Assembly: GCA_017617115.1 (NCBI GenBank)
Contig: JAFZXA010000142.1
Location: 1-60,736, forward strand
Source of the DNA: Treponema sp.
Lineage (GTDB): Bacteria > Spirochaetota > Spirochaetia > Treponematales > Treponemataceae
Length of the DNA: 60,736 nucleotides
Direction of reading: 5' to 3'
Position 1 is the stretch's first letter. Each line of letters opens with the position of its first letter. A program made the position numbers and the translations under genes. This document shows positions 26,827 through 35,410 of this stretch, in pieces. The notes beneath the pieces are model-generated. The model had not been told where the DNA came from. It did no database searches and was given only the letters and a program-made list of their open reading frames with translations.

Positions 26827-28914
26827 CTATTTTAATACCCACAAAGCCTTATCTTCTGCTTCTTTGTATTCATGTGTTAAATTTGTTTTGATGCTCTGCA
26901 TTGGATTCCATACAATGCCAATTGCAATATACGGATCAAATACATATTTTTGGACACCATTGATTTTTACAACCTTTGGCTCAAACTTCCAGGTCATATT
27001 AAAATCCCAGTCATGAAGATCATGTGTTATTGTCATATTCAAAGACTTTAACTTAAAACCAGATGCCTCACGATTTTTGCGGAAGGTTTCTTTATTAAAG
27101 CCCCAGCCGTTTACACCATAAATACCTGTTGACTCAAGAAGATCGGCGCCAATTCGGGCTGCAAAATTATTACCATAAAATGGATCAGAAGCAAACTTTC
27201 CTCTGTTCTGGAAATACCAGTAAATTGAAGAGTTTCTTGTAGTTGCAGAAAATGTAAGCTTAAAAAAGTTATTTACATTAAAAGTCAAAGACGGTGAAAT
27301 CTGAAAATAACTGTTTGTAGGCTTAATAAAATCATAATTAATATTTGTGCTCAAGCCCGGTGCCCAGGTAATTCTGTTAAACCACTGATAATAGGTTTTT
27401 GCAGGAAGAGAATATGAAAGCGATGCAGAATAAGGTGTAAATTCTTTGTCTTTACGCTGAACATATCCTTTTTTTCCATTTTCATTAGCTGTTTCAATAA
27501 ACAAATCATATTTATATGTATAAGAACTGGTATAAGCTATTGAAAGCTGTTTATATGAAAGAGAAACCTTAAAGCTTTCGACATGCTTTTCTTCTTTTTT
27601 CTCATTCGTAGTAGTAGTAGTAGTAGGTGTTGTTGTTGTTGTTTTACTGTTCTTATCTTCATTAATATGATATATATAACTAAGCGATTCTGATATTTTA
27701 AGACTTGAATTAAAAAGACTTACCGAAAGAGACTGCTGCAATGGATTATACTGAAGTGTTTTATCATCCTTACTTTTTTCATAAACACCAGTATTCATGC
27801 TGAACGAAACATAAGGAAAAACAAGTTCAAGGCTTCCCGTATATTTTGCTACAAGAGGTTTTAATGTAGAAGAAAAAGTTAATGTTTGTTTGAACTTTGA
27901 ATCAAGTTCTTTTACGCCAAGTGTAAGACTTAAGGAATGAGCGGTAATACTTTCTGTATCATCCCAATCAAGCCATTTTGTTTCCCACTCCGGTTTATCG
28001 GCGTCACCTTTAAATGTCTTTCTATAGATTTTCATTGTATTATTCCAGCTGACTCCTGTATCAGAAAAAGCTGGAATATATGCAAATGGTTTAATACTTA
28101 CTGTATTTGTATTTATAAGATTTCTTACCTGTGCAGAATAGTCGGCTTTTATTAGATTCTTTTTATCTTTTTCGGAATAACCGTCTGTATTAGGATGGTC
28201 CTGCCACAAAGGATCATACGAAAGAGCATTTTTCATTGTAAAAAAACTTCCGCCATATCCAAGATTACTTGTTACAGAAAACGGAAGTTTAAGAGTGTAC
28301 ATTGAAGAACGAATATTTTTCCAATTAAAATCTTCAGGAGTTTTTAAATATTTTTTTCCATTTTTATCTGTGGCACTGTAGGATATTTGAGTATTTAAAT
28401 TTGAATTTACACTGTAATCAAGCTTGTAGGTAAGTCCTGTTACAGTTGCCGCGTTTGATGTTGTTGAAGTTAATTCCGGGAGAACTGGAACAGGAAGCTT
28501 AAGCTCTTCATTTTTATCTTCCTGATTTTCTACAGCAACAGCACTTTCGTTATTATCATTTGCATTTTCTGCTTCTTCTGCAAGTCTTTTTTCTTCTGCT
28601 TCTTTTTGCAATTGAGATTCTGTTTTAAGCTCATCAGGTTTTGAAAGTACCGAAGGATATTCAACCTTTTTAGTATCTGCCGAAACCTGTTTTAACGGCC
28701 ACTGAAAAATAGTTCCGTTTAATCCCAAGGAAGCATTTGCAGGAGTTATCTGACTAGGATAATAAAATGAACGTTCCGGTGTATTTTTTATCCAGTCTGA
28801 ATCAATTGTAGAACGGGCATCTTCTTTCAGCGTTGTCTCTTCTTTTTGCATTGCATTTATGTATATAGAAGAATTCAACGAAAACGATAATGAACTAAGA
28901 TATGGCTTTATCAA
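26827..28914 (-). CDS. LptD-like outer-membrane protein, C-terminal barrel part (after in-frame stop)
   Basis: About 695 residues in exactly the same frame as the preceding reading frame, separated from it by a single TAA. The first codon after the stop is TTG, with no ribosome-binding site and no signal peptide, so independent translation looks unlikely. The sequence opens with strand-like KPYLSSLSFSLNSSIYI, continues the barrel of the upstream half, and is rich in alternating aromatic strands to the end (WNPMQSIKTNLTHEY). A Lys/Glu linker lies near residues 90-130, and a (Thr)n-Pro-(Thr)n tract is coded by trinucleotide repeats. Together with the upstream part this is one approximately 1200-residue LptD homologue. 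Either a pseudogene, a readthrough gene or a base error. Confidence 0.8.
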   Translation of the reverse strand: MIKPYLSSLSFSLNSSIYINAMQKEETTLKEDARSTIDSDWIKNTPERSFYYPSQITPANASLGLNGTIFQWPLKQVSADTKKVEYPSVLSKPDELKTESQLQKEAEEKRLAEEAENANDNNESAVAVENQEDKNEELKLPVPVLPELTSTTSNAATVTGLTYKLDYSVNSNLNTQISYSATDKNGKKYLKTPEDFNWKNIRSSMYTLKLPFSVTSNLGYGGSFFTMKNALSYDPLWQDHPNTDGYSEKDKKNLIKADYSAQVRNLINTNTVSIKPFAYIPAFSDTGVSWNNTMKIYRKTFKGDADKPEWETKWLDWDDTESITAHSLSLTLGVKELDSKFKQTLTFSSTLKPLVAKYTGSLELVFPYVSFSMNTGVYEKSKDDKTLQYNPLQQSLSVSLFNSSLKISESLSYIYHINEDKNSKTTTTTPTTTTTTNEKKEEKHVESFKVSLSYKQLSIAYTSSYTYKYDLFIETANENGKKGYVQRKDKEFTPYSASLSYSLPAKTYYQWFNRITWAPGLSTNINYDFIKPTNSYFQISPSLTFNVNNFFKLTFSATTRNSSIYWYFQNRGKFASDPFYGNNFAARIGADLLESTGIYGVNGWGFNKETFRKNREASGFKLKSLNMTITHDLHDWDFNMTWKFEPKVVKINGVQKYVFDPYIAIGIVWNPMQSIKTNLTHEYKEAEDKALWVLK
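27608..27643. repeat. Trinucleotide microsatellite inside the lptD barrel
   Basis: Six GTA units, one GGT and five GTT units on the plus strand. In the minus-strand gene they code for two threonine runs split by one proline. Because the unit is three bases, slippage would change the loop length without breaking the frame. Confidence 0.85.
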
Positions 28915-30435
28915 TTAAGGAAGATTTGGTGAATATGATGAATTAAGTTTCCATACAAGCTGAGTTACCTGACTTGCACTTGAACTTGAATTAGTGCTTG
29001 AACTTGAAGAACTGTTTGTTGAATTTGATGATTTATTTGTTTCATCCGCATTTTCATCTTCGTTAGCCATATCAATAAGATATGAAATCCAATCCATAGA
29101 CTCTTCGCGGGTTTTAAAATCTCCATAGAAAAACGGATCTGAATAAACAGGCAGCGAAATTGAAAGCTTAAAAGGCTTTGACAATGTAAAATCAAGATTT
29201 CCACCGTAACGGAATGGAAGCTTTAATCCAAGGAAATTTGAAGCATCATAATAAATGTTTCCGGATTTTGAAATAGCTGAATAATTCTGGTCAAGTAAAA
29301 AAACAGTATTACTAAAACCAAACATTGCATTAAAATCAAGGTTTGTTACATATTCTTTTGAAGGACGAAGCTTTCCATCAATTCCCACCATACCGCCAAG
29401 ATTTGCATAGTAATCGCCAAGAAGCTTTACATAAGTAGAAGTATCACCCTTATAGCTTTCATCAAGATTGTGAAGCATAAGTCCCTGGCGTTCCTGTTCC
29501 TTAAGTTCTGTAGGCTTCATAAAATTGTAAACAGCTTTAAGCGATTCTTCTGTGGCTGATTCTGATGTATTTGAAGAAGAAGAACTGGAAGAATTATTTG
29601 AATTAGCAGTACTGCTGCTAAGTGGTTTTCGTCCCATCAGGTATAAAGTAGTTTGAACATATTTTCCTTCGCGCAGTTTTGAACCAAATACCGGATTATA
29701 AATGAGTTCATCCTTTGGATAATAAAAAGCAGGAAAATACATAACAGGAACAGGACCTACATAAAGCAGAGCATTTAAAAAAGCAAATTCACCACCGGGA
29801 AGCAGCCAGGTTCTTGAAGCATCTATATGCCAGTGAGGATCTTCGGCATCGCAGAAGGTTAAGCTTGAATTCTTAAATGCAATTGTATTGTTTTCGCTTT
29901 TTCCAAAAATATCAGAAAATACAATAAGTGTTGAACCCGACGGCAGATTAAGTGCATTACTTTTTGTCTGAACTACACGACCGTCATCAAAAATACCTTC
30001 GAGTGTTGAAGTATTCATTAAAAGTGAAGTTGCTGTAGTTGTTTCTCCACCTTCGGAAGAACTTTTTGTAAGTATTTCAACATTGCCCTGTGCATAAAGC
30101 ATTTCTGTTTTTCTATCGTAGGTAATTTTATCGGCCTTAATTTCAGAAACAGTACTTCCTTTTGCTACAGATATTTCTACATTTCCTTCAAGAACAATTG
30201 TATCCTGTGAATCTTCATCTTTTTCTTCGTCTTTGTTTTCTTCTTTTTGTTCATCATTTTCTTTTGATGATTTTTTATTTTTTTCGTATGTAGTTTGCCG
30301 AGCGTTTTTTATTGTAATTACAGTTGTTTCTTCCGTTTTTTCCTGAGCGTAAATAAAGCAAGGGATTGCAAGAAGGAGGAGGAAAAATAAAGAACGTATC
30401 GTCATTGCGAGCGAAGCGCGGCAATCTACTTTCAC
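28915..30435 (-). CDS. lptD: LptD-like protein, N-terminal part (truncated by an in-frame TAA)
   Basis: 506 residues. The GTG start at 30435 overlaps the uvrA stop (GTGA) and has GGGAGG upstream. Residues 3-10 are coded by a palindromic repeat; the signal peptide follows (TIRSLFFLLLLAIPCFIYAQ). After an acidic Lys/Glu linker comes an LptA/OstA-like beta-jellyroll (about 75-230: IVLEGNVEISVAKGS, ADKITYDRKTEMLYAQGNVE), then GPVPVMYFPAFYYPKDE, a typical LptD junction, and the first barrel strands. Two Ser/Asn-rich tracts are present. The frame ends at TAA 28917-28915 and continues in frame beyond it. LptD normally inserts LPS in the outer membrane; treponemes are generally thought to lack LPS, so the substrate is unclear. 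Confidence 0.85.
   Translation of the reverse strand: MKVDCRASLAMTIRSLFFLLLLAIPCFIYAQEKTEETTVITIKNARQTTYEKNKKSSKENDEQKEENKDEEKDEDSQDTIVLEGNVEISVAKGSTVSEIKADKITYDRKTEMLYAQGNVEILTKSSSEGGETTTATSLLMNTSTLEGIFDDGRVVQTKSNALNLPSGSTLIVFSDIFGKSENNTIAFKNSSLTFCDAEDPHWHIDASRTWLLPGGEFAFLNALLYVGPVPVMYFPAFYYPKDELIYNPVFGSKLREGKYVQTTLYLMGRKPLSSSTANSNNSSSSSSSNTSESATEESLKAVYNFMKPTELKEQERQGLMLHNLDESYKGDTSTYVKLLGDYYANLGGMVGIDGKLRPSKEYVTNLDFNAMFGFSNTVFLLDQNYSAISKSGNIYYDASNFLGLKLPFRYGGNLDFTLSKPFKLSISLPVYSDPFFYGDFKTREESMDWISYLIDMANEDENADETNKSSNSTNSSSSSSTNSSSSASQVTQLVWKLNSSYSPNLP
30401..30426. repeat. Palindromic dispersed repeat at the lptD start
   Basis: GTCATTGCGAG followed by CGAAGCGCGGCAATC, a copy of the short GTCATTGCGAG...GCAATC palindrome scattered through many bacterial genomes. 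Here it lies inside the first codons of lptD and is translated as VDCRASLA. Its outer end supplies the internal ATG at 30405. A second copy is at 35313-35339. Confidence 0.8.
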
Positions 30436-33278
30436 TTATTCTTACCTCCCAAATCCTGCAGGAACTGACCGGTGTAACTTTTTTTACATTTTGCAACTTC
30501 TTCCGGCGTGCCGCATGTTACGAGTGTGCCGCCCTTGTCGCCGCCTTCTGGACCAAGGTCAATTATATAATCGCACTGCTTTATTACGTCAAGGTTGTGC
30601 TCAATCATTACAACAGTGTTGCCGTTATCTACAAGACGCTGAATTACTGCCATAAGCTGCTTTACATCTGCAAAGTGAAGGCCTGTTGTAGGTTCGTCAA
30701 GGATGTAAAGAGTTTTGCTTGTTGCAGGGCGTGCCAGTTCGTTTGCAAGCTTTACACGCTGAGCTTCACCACCGCTGAGTGTGAGTGCGTTCTGTCCAAG
30801 CTGAATGTAGCCAAGACCGACAGACTGAAGCGTTGCAATTTTTCTATATATATGAGGAATACTCTGGAAAAAGTCACATGCTTCGTCAATGCTCATATTG
30901 AGTACGTCGTTTATTGATTTTCCTTTATATTCTACTTCGAGTGTTTCACGGTTAAAGCGTTTTCCACCACAGACTTCACACTGAATGTATACATCCGGAA
31001 GGAAGTTCATTTCAATTACAATTTCACCGGCACCCTGACAGTTTTCGCAACGGCCGCCTTTTACGTTAAAGCTGAATCGTCCCTTCTGGTAACCACGGGC
31101 TTTCGACTCCGGCAGGCTTGCAAACAGGTCACGAATTGCGTCAAAAACTCCTACATAAGTTGCAGGGTTACTTCGCGGGCTGCGTCCAATCGGCGACTGG
31201 TCAATGTTTATTACCTTATCTACGCCTTCAATTCCTTCTACGCTGTCGCACTCACCTACATCGTAATTTGTGCGCATAATTTTGTTGCTAACTGCAGGGT
31301 AAAGAATGTCACTCATAAGGGTTGATTTTCCACTGCCGCTTACACCTGTAATACAGGTAAAGGTTCCAAGAGGAATCTGAACACTTACGTTTTTAAGATT
31401 GTGTTCGCGCGCGCCGTTTATCTTTATAAACTTTCCGTTTCCAGGGCGGCGTTTTTCAGGGAGCTCCATTCGCAAAGTGCCGGCTAAGTACTGACCGGTA
31501 AAGCTTTCTTTTACTTTTGCAACTTCATCCGGTGTGCCTGCTGCTACAACCTTTCCGCCGTTTATACCAGCACCTGGTCCTAAGTCTATAAGATAATCTG
31601 CAGTGCGCAGGGTTTGTTCATCGTGTTCTACTACAATTACAGTGTTTCCGTTGTCGCGCAGGTTGAGCAAGGTGTCTATGAGGCGCTGGTTATCACGCTG
31701 GTGTAAACCAATACTTGGTTCGTCCAGAATATACATAACACCGCACAAGGCAGAACCAATCTGAGTTGCAAGTCTTATTCGCTGAGCCTCACCACCACTC
31801 AAAGTTTCGGCAGCGCGTTCCATTGTAAGATACTCAAGACCAACATCACGAAGAAAGCGCAATCGTGCACGGATTTCTTTAAGAATCTGAACTGCAATCT
31901 GTTCTTCACTTTCAGAAAGTTTAAGGTTATCAAAAAAAGCAATTGAGTCTGCAACCGAAAGCTTACATAACTCATAAATATTTTTTCCGTTTACAGTAAC
32001 ACCAAGTGCTTCGGGGCGCAGACGCATTCCATGACAGGCAGAACATTCGTGAATTGCCATGAACTTTTCTTCTATATTTGTGCGCATTGCCTCGCTCCAG
32101 GCTTCGCGGTGACGACGTGTCATTTCTTTTACAACACCAATCCACGGGCGGTTATATTCAGAATAGCCTTCACCACTCTGCTTCTGGTAAATCCAGTGAA
32201 GTTTTTTGGTGTCAGAGCCGTTCCACATAAAATCAAACTGCTCAGGAGTCAGCTGGTCAAGCGGTGTGTCCAGAGTAAAACCTGCGGCGTCGGCAACAGC
32301 TGTAAAAATGCTTCTGTTCCATTCAGAAGTCGGAGTAAAGAAAGGAAGTCCGCCTTCGTTAAAGCTAAGCGACTTATCAGGGAGGATTTTGTCAAAGTCC
32401 CATTCCATTTTTTCACCAAGACCTGTACATTCAGGGCAGGCACCAAAAGGATTGTTGAATGAAAAAAGGCGTGGCTGTAAATCCGGAATAGAAATACCGC
32501 AGTCAGGACAGGCATTTTTCTGGCTGAAGAAAACCTCGGTGATTTTATCGTCGTCGGGCTCCTGCTTAGTTACAACAACAATTCCGTTTGCATTCTTAAG
32601 TGCAATTTCAATAGAGTCAGCAAGACGCGAACGAACATCATCAGATTTTTTAATGCGGTCTACAACAATTTCAATGGTGTGTTTTTTCTGTTTATCAAGC
32701 TTAATTGAATCTTCAAGCTCTGCCATAACGCCGTCAATTCGTGCACGCACAAAGCCCGACTTTTTAGCATCTTCAATTATCTTAGTATGCTCACCCTTTT
32801 TTCCGCGGATAACCGGAGCAAGCACCTGCATTTTAGTTCCGTCGGGCCAGGCCATTACAGTATCAATAATCTGGTCAACAGACTGCTCACGAATCTCACG
32901 CCCGCACTGTGGACAATGAGCATGCCCGATACGAGCAAAAAGCAGACGGTAAAAGTCATAAATTTCGGTGATAGTACCAACAGTAGAACGAGGATTTTTA
33001 TTAGTAGATTTCTGTTCAATTGAAATAGCAGGAGAAAGCCCTTCAATAAGGTCTACATCGGGTTTGTCCATGCGTCCCAAAAACTGGCGTGCATAGCTTG
33101 AAAGGCTTTCCATATAGCGTCGCTGCCCTTCCGCAAAAAGCGTATCAAAAGCCAGCGAAGATTTTCCCGACCCGCTCAAGCCCGAAATTACAACGAGTTT
33201 ATTTCTTGGTAAAGTAACATCTATATTTTTAAGGTTATGCTCGCGAGCTCCACGGATAACAATCTTTTCTTCTGCCAT
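30432..33278 (-). CDS. uvrA: Excinuclease ABC subunit A
   Basis: A 948-residue UvrA, full length, the damage-scanning ATPase of nucleotide excision repair. There are two ABC modules: Walker [10 protein letters not shown] (33-41) and GVSGSGKST in the second half, and two LSGGEAQR signatures. Zinc sites are CPDCG...CPEC and CENC...CEVCGG. It has its own strong promoter (33288-33316) with a palindrome over the -35 box, so it probably heads the long minus-strand run. Its stop overlaps the lptD start by 4 bases, an odd pairing of repair with envelope assembly. Confidence 0.98.
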   Translation of the reverse strand: MAEEKIVIRGAREHNLKNIDVTLPRNKLVVISGLSGSGKSSLAFDTLFAEGQRRYMESLSSYARQFLGRMDKPDVDLIEGLSPAISIEQKSTNKNPRSTVGTITEIYDFYRLLFARIGHAHCPQCGREIREQSVDQIIDTVMAWPDGTKMQVLAPVIRGKKGEHTKIIEDAKKSGFVRARIDGVMAELEDSIKLDKQKKHTIEIVVDRIKKSDDVRSRLADSIEIALKNANGIVVVTKQEPDDDKITEVFFSQKNACPDCGISIPDLQPRLFSFNNPFGACPECTGLGEKMEWDFDKILPDKSLSFNEGGLPFFTPTSEWNRSIFTAVADAAGFTLDTPLDQLTPEQFDFMWNGSDTKKLHWIYQKQSGEGYSEYNRPWIGVVKEMTRRHREAWSEAMRTNIEEKFMAIHECSACHGMRLRPEALGVTVNGKNIYELCKLSVADSIAFFDNLKLSESEEQIAVQILKEIRARLRFLRDVGLEYLTMERAAETLSGGEAQRIRLATQIGSALCGVMYILDEPSIGLHQRDNQRLIDTLLNLRDNGNTVIVVEHDEQTLRTADYLIDLGPGAGINGGKVVAAGTPDEVAKVKESFTGQYLAGTLRMELPEKRRPGNGKFIKINGAREHNLKNVSVQIPLGTFTCITGVSGSGKSTLMSDILYPAVSNKIMRTNYDVGECDSVEGIEGVDKVINIDQSPIGRSPRSNPATYVGVFDAIRDLFASLPESKARGYQKGRFSFNVKGGRCENCQGAGEIVIEMNFLPDVYIQCEVCGGKRFNRETLEVEYKGKSINDVLNMSIDEACDFFQSIPHIYRKIATLQSVGLGYIQLGQNALTLSGGEAQRVKLANELARPATSKTLYILDEPTTGLHFADVKQLMAVIQRLVDNGNTVVMIEHNLDVIKQCDYIIDLGPEGGDKGGTLVTCGTPEEVAKCKKSYTGQFLQDLGGKNK

Positions 33279-33285
33279 AATTAGA

Positions 33286-33301
33286 TTATTATAGCGTATT
33301 T
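33286..33301. repeat. 16-bp direct repeat, copy 1 (flanks fic)
   Basis: TTATTATAGCGTATTT, identical to 34171-34186. This copy lies in the uvrA promoter. The two copies are 885 bases apart and enclose the whole fic gene. Confidence 0.6.
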
Positions 33302-33316
33302 TGAGGTTTATAACAA
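33288..33316 (-). promoter_or_regulatory. Promoter of uvrA
   Basis: TTGTTA (33316-33311), 17 bases, TATAAT (33293-33288), reading into uvrA 10 bases later. A consensus -10 box and ideal spacing make this one of the clearest promoters in the window. The distance to the ATG leaves a very short leader. Confidence 0.75.
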
Positions 33317-33327
33317 ACGGATTTGTT
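33312..33327. promoter_or_regulatory. Candidate operator AACAAA-N4-TTTGTT over the uvrA -35 box
   Basis: A 16-bp interrupted palindrome (AACAAA, CGGA, TTTGTT) whose left arm overlaps the -35 hexamer. The same AACAAA-N4-TTTGTT core stands before comF. Its position fits a repressor site, perhaps an SOS-type one, but no regulator gene is in the window. A second short inverted repeat (AGACC-TAAC-GGTCT, 33329-33342) lies just outside. Confidence 0.5.
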
Positions 33328-33365
33328 CAGACCTAACGGTCTTCACGTTAATAGGAATATTTAAC

Positions 33366-34166
33366 CTATGGTAATTTGAAGGCATCATCTTGCATGGACT
33401 TTTTAAATTGCATAATCTGTTCTTTAATATTTGCAAGATGATGGGAAAACATAAAATTTATAAAAACAGAAGAATCCTCTTTTTCCTGACTTTCTTCAAG
33501 ACTTTGAATGTACTGTACTCTTTTTTCCTTTTTGACTATAGATGGCACAACTTCAAACTCTTTTTGAATCATATTCATTACTAAACGACTCATTCTACCA
33601 TTTCCATCTGCCCATGGATGAATAGAAACAAGCATATAATGAGCTTCAAAACTAAGGCGGTAAACAGCTTCTATATCTTCTTTTTTGATTTTTGCACGCT
33701 GTTCATTAAGGTAGTCGCAAACCTTTTGAAGTTTTTCGGGAACTTTCTGCCATGCAAGATAACTCTTTCCACCTCGGCCTGCACTTACATTTAATAATCG
33801 TAATTCACCTTTTGCAGAAGAAAAACTTCCTGCAATTGTATTATAAGCAGAACCAGTATTTGCCATTGTAATTCCAGAAAGTTTGCACAAAAGTTCTATT
33901 GTTATCTTTTCATGATTTTTTGCATATTCAAAACACTGTTCATAAGCTTTTTTCAAATCAAGGTTCATCATCTGCTCAGCTATAGTGCGCTTACTTGAAG
34001 TTATACCTTCATCAAATAAAAGCTGTGCTTCAACTTCTGTAACTGTAGAACCTTCAATAGCTGTTGAGTGTGTGATAATTGAATAAAGATAGAACTTGTC
34101 GTAATCAAGCTGTTGATTTATACCAAGAGTAATGTATTCATTTAAAACTTGTTCGAGTTCTGTCAT
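33366..34166 (-). CDS. Fic domain protein (probable AMP-transferase with N-terminal inhibitory helix)
   Basis: A 266-residue Fic protein. The catalytic loop is HPWADGNGRMSR (His183, Asp187, Arg191, Arg194), a complete HPFx(D/E)GNGRxxR-type motif with Trp for Phe. The N-terminal inhibitory motif (S/T)xxxE(G/N) is present as Ser34-Thr-Ala-Ile-Glu38-Gly, so this is a class II, self-inhibited enzyme that would transfer AMP (or another nucleotide part) to a protein hydroxyl. The ATG overlaps the GH8 stop (TAATG). No antitoxin gene adjoins, as expected when inhibition is built in. It is flanked by a 16-bp direct repeat, which hints at acquisition. The target protein is unknown. Confidence 0.93.
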   Translation of the reverse strand: MTELEQVLNEYITLGINQQLDYDKFYLYSIITHSTAIEGSTVTEVEAQLLFDEGITSSKRTIAEQMMNLDLKKAYEQCFEYAKNHEKITIELLCKLSGITMANTGSAYNTIAGSFSSAKGELRLLNVSAGRGGKSYLAWQKVPEKLQKVCDYLNEQRAKIKKEDIEAVYRLSFEAHYMLVSIHPWADGNGRMSRLVMNMIQKEFEVVPSIVKKEKRVQYIQSLEESQEKEDSSVFINFMFSHHLANIKEQIMQFKKSMQDDAFKLP

Positions 34167-35287
34167 TAATTTATTATAGCGTATTTCCCACTTAAAGCAA
34201 ACATGGCAAACATATAAAGACAGTTATCGTAATATCTTCGTTCACCCTGTCGTAATGGTGTTTCCCAGAAACGACGGATTATTTTTTCTGCTGCGGCTGA
34301 GGCATTTGGAGAACAGGCCATAGTCGTCTGGGCAAGTGTTGCCAAGAGCCCAACTGGATGCAATGCCTTTTCTTCAGTTCCATCAGGCAGTAAGACAGGT
34401 GTTCCATCCAGGTGATATTTTTTGTAGTCTGCAGGTTCAATGTCTGCAAAGAAAGCCACAAGATTATCGGCTATCTTTTCAAACTCAGGATTATGTCCAT
34501 GCCACAGAGAATCCAAACCAACATTTGCACCAGTTCTATAGGCGTCACTGTAAAAGTCTCCGTGTCCATCTGGAGGTCCAAACGGATTAGGCGTTCCGTC
34601 AAAATTTCCGTATTCAGGATTCATGCCGGTTACAGGGTGACAGGCCTTTGCTAAATATTCACGGCTGGCTGTCTCTGCTCTCTTCCAGAACTCCCTGTCT
34701 TCTTCATCTGCCCACAAAGCAAAATAATGATAAAAATGCATTAAATGATATGATGGATCTGTAAAAGGACAACCCGGTACAAAAAGCACGTAGGCGTTGT
34801 CGGCATTCCACATAGGAACTTTATGATGAAGGCAAGTATGCAAAATGCGGCGGGCCCACATGGTGTAATTGTAAATGCTGTCACCTTGTGCGTCGCCCCA
34901 CTTGCGGCCTGCCAGAAAAAGTGCCATTGCAAAAAACTCTTCGCCGTCAGGGGCTGGGCCCCAGGCATTTTTTTTACCGTCAGGGCCAACAGACCAGGCA
35001 AAATATCCTGCCATCGGACCTTCGCGCATATACATAAAATCCATGGAAAATTTCCACATGCGGTCAAAAATGTCCTTGCGGTCGTTCATGACACACATCA
35101 TCATGCCGTAAGACATACCTTCGGTGCGGGCATCGCAGTTTCCTGTATCCATAAAATAGCCGGTGTCACCGATTCCTTCAAAATAAAAGCGGCTCCAAGG
35201 CTTTTCAAAAATCTCTGTAAAAGTGTCTGCTACACGCTTGTCAATTTCTTCCTGGCTGTAGCCATATTTCAAAAATGTGCTTTCCAT
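34166..35287 (-). CDS. Glycoside hydrolase family 8, probable reducing-end exo-oligoxylanase
   Basis: A 373-residue GH8 enzyme with no signal peptide, so cytoplasmic. The GH8 signature is DTGNCDARTEGMSYGMMM, with Glu56 as likely general acid; Asp248 in FYSDAYRTGAN is the likely base. Its length and the RTEGMSYGMM form match reducing-end xylose-releasing exo-oligoxylanases (EC 3.2.1.156) better than secreted cellulases. It would trim imported xylo-oligosaccharides. It is divergent from the symporter gene and overlaps fic by one base. No clear ribosome-binding site precedes the ATG. Confidence 0.9.
   Translation of the reverse strand: MESTFLKYGYSQEEIDKRVADTFTEIFEKPWSRFYFEGIGDTGYFMDTGNCDARTEGMSYGMMMCVMNDRKDIFDRMWKFSMDFMYMREGPMAGYFAWSVGPDGKKNAWGPAPDGEEFFAMALFLAGRKWGDAQGDSIYNYTMWARRILHTCLHHKVPMWNADNAYVLFVPGCPFTDPSYHLMHFYHYFALWADEEDREFWKRAETASREYLAKACHPVTGMNPEYGNFDGTPNPFGPPDGHGDFYSDAYRTGANVGLDSLWHGHNPEFEKIADNLVAFFADIEPADYKKYHLDGTPVLLPDGTEEKALHPVGLLATLAQTTMACSPNASAAAEKIIRRFWETPLRQGERRYYDNCLYMFAMFALSGKYAIIN
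34171..34186. repeat. 16-bp direct repeat, copy 2 (flanks fic)
   Basis: TTATTATAGCGTATTT, identical to 33286-33301. This copy encodes part of the last residues of the GH8 enzyme, just before its stop codon. Confidence 0.6.
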
Positions 35288-35312
35288 AATTTGAGTGTAT
35301 CACAAAACCCAT

Positions 35313-35339
35313 GTCATTGCGAGTCGCAGACGAAGCAAT
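35313..35339. repeat. Palindromic dispersed repeat between GH8 and the symporter gene
   Basis: GTCATTGCGAG, nine bases, then CGAAGCAAT: the same family as the copy at 30401-30426. It sits in the divergent promoter region and ends one base before the -35 box of the symporter promoter. Confidence 0.75.
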
Positions 35340-35340
35340 A

Positions 35341-35369
35341 TTGACACAATCACAAATTTTGTCTATTAT
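35341..35369 (+). promoter_or_regulatory. Promoter of the sodium/solute symporter gene
   Basis: Perfect TTGACA (35341-35346), 17 bases, TATTAT (35364-35369). The start codon is 42 bases on, preceded by AGAGGA. This is the strongest-looking promoter in the window and suggests high expression. Confidence 0.75.
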
Positions 35370-35410
35370 ATTACTATATATAGAAACACTCACACACACA
35401 GAGGATTCAA

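Noticed and set aside
32206-32919. Plus-strand 237-residue reading frame inside uvrA
   Set aside because: It lies wholly antisense to conserved UvrA sequence, has no ribosome-binding site and shows no domain; it is a shadow frame.
33366-34166. Fic/antitoxin operon
   Set aside because: The inhibitory motif is inside the Fic protein itself and no small partner gene adjoins, so a two-gene toxin-antitoxin unit is not supported.
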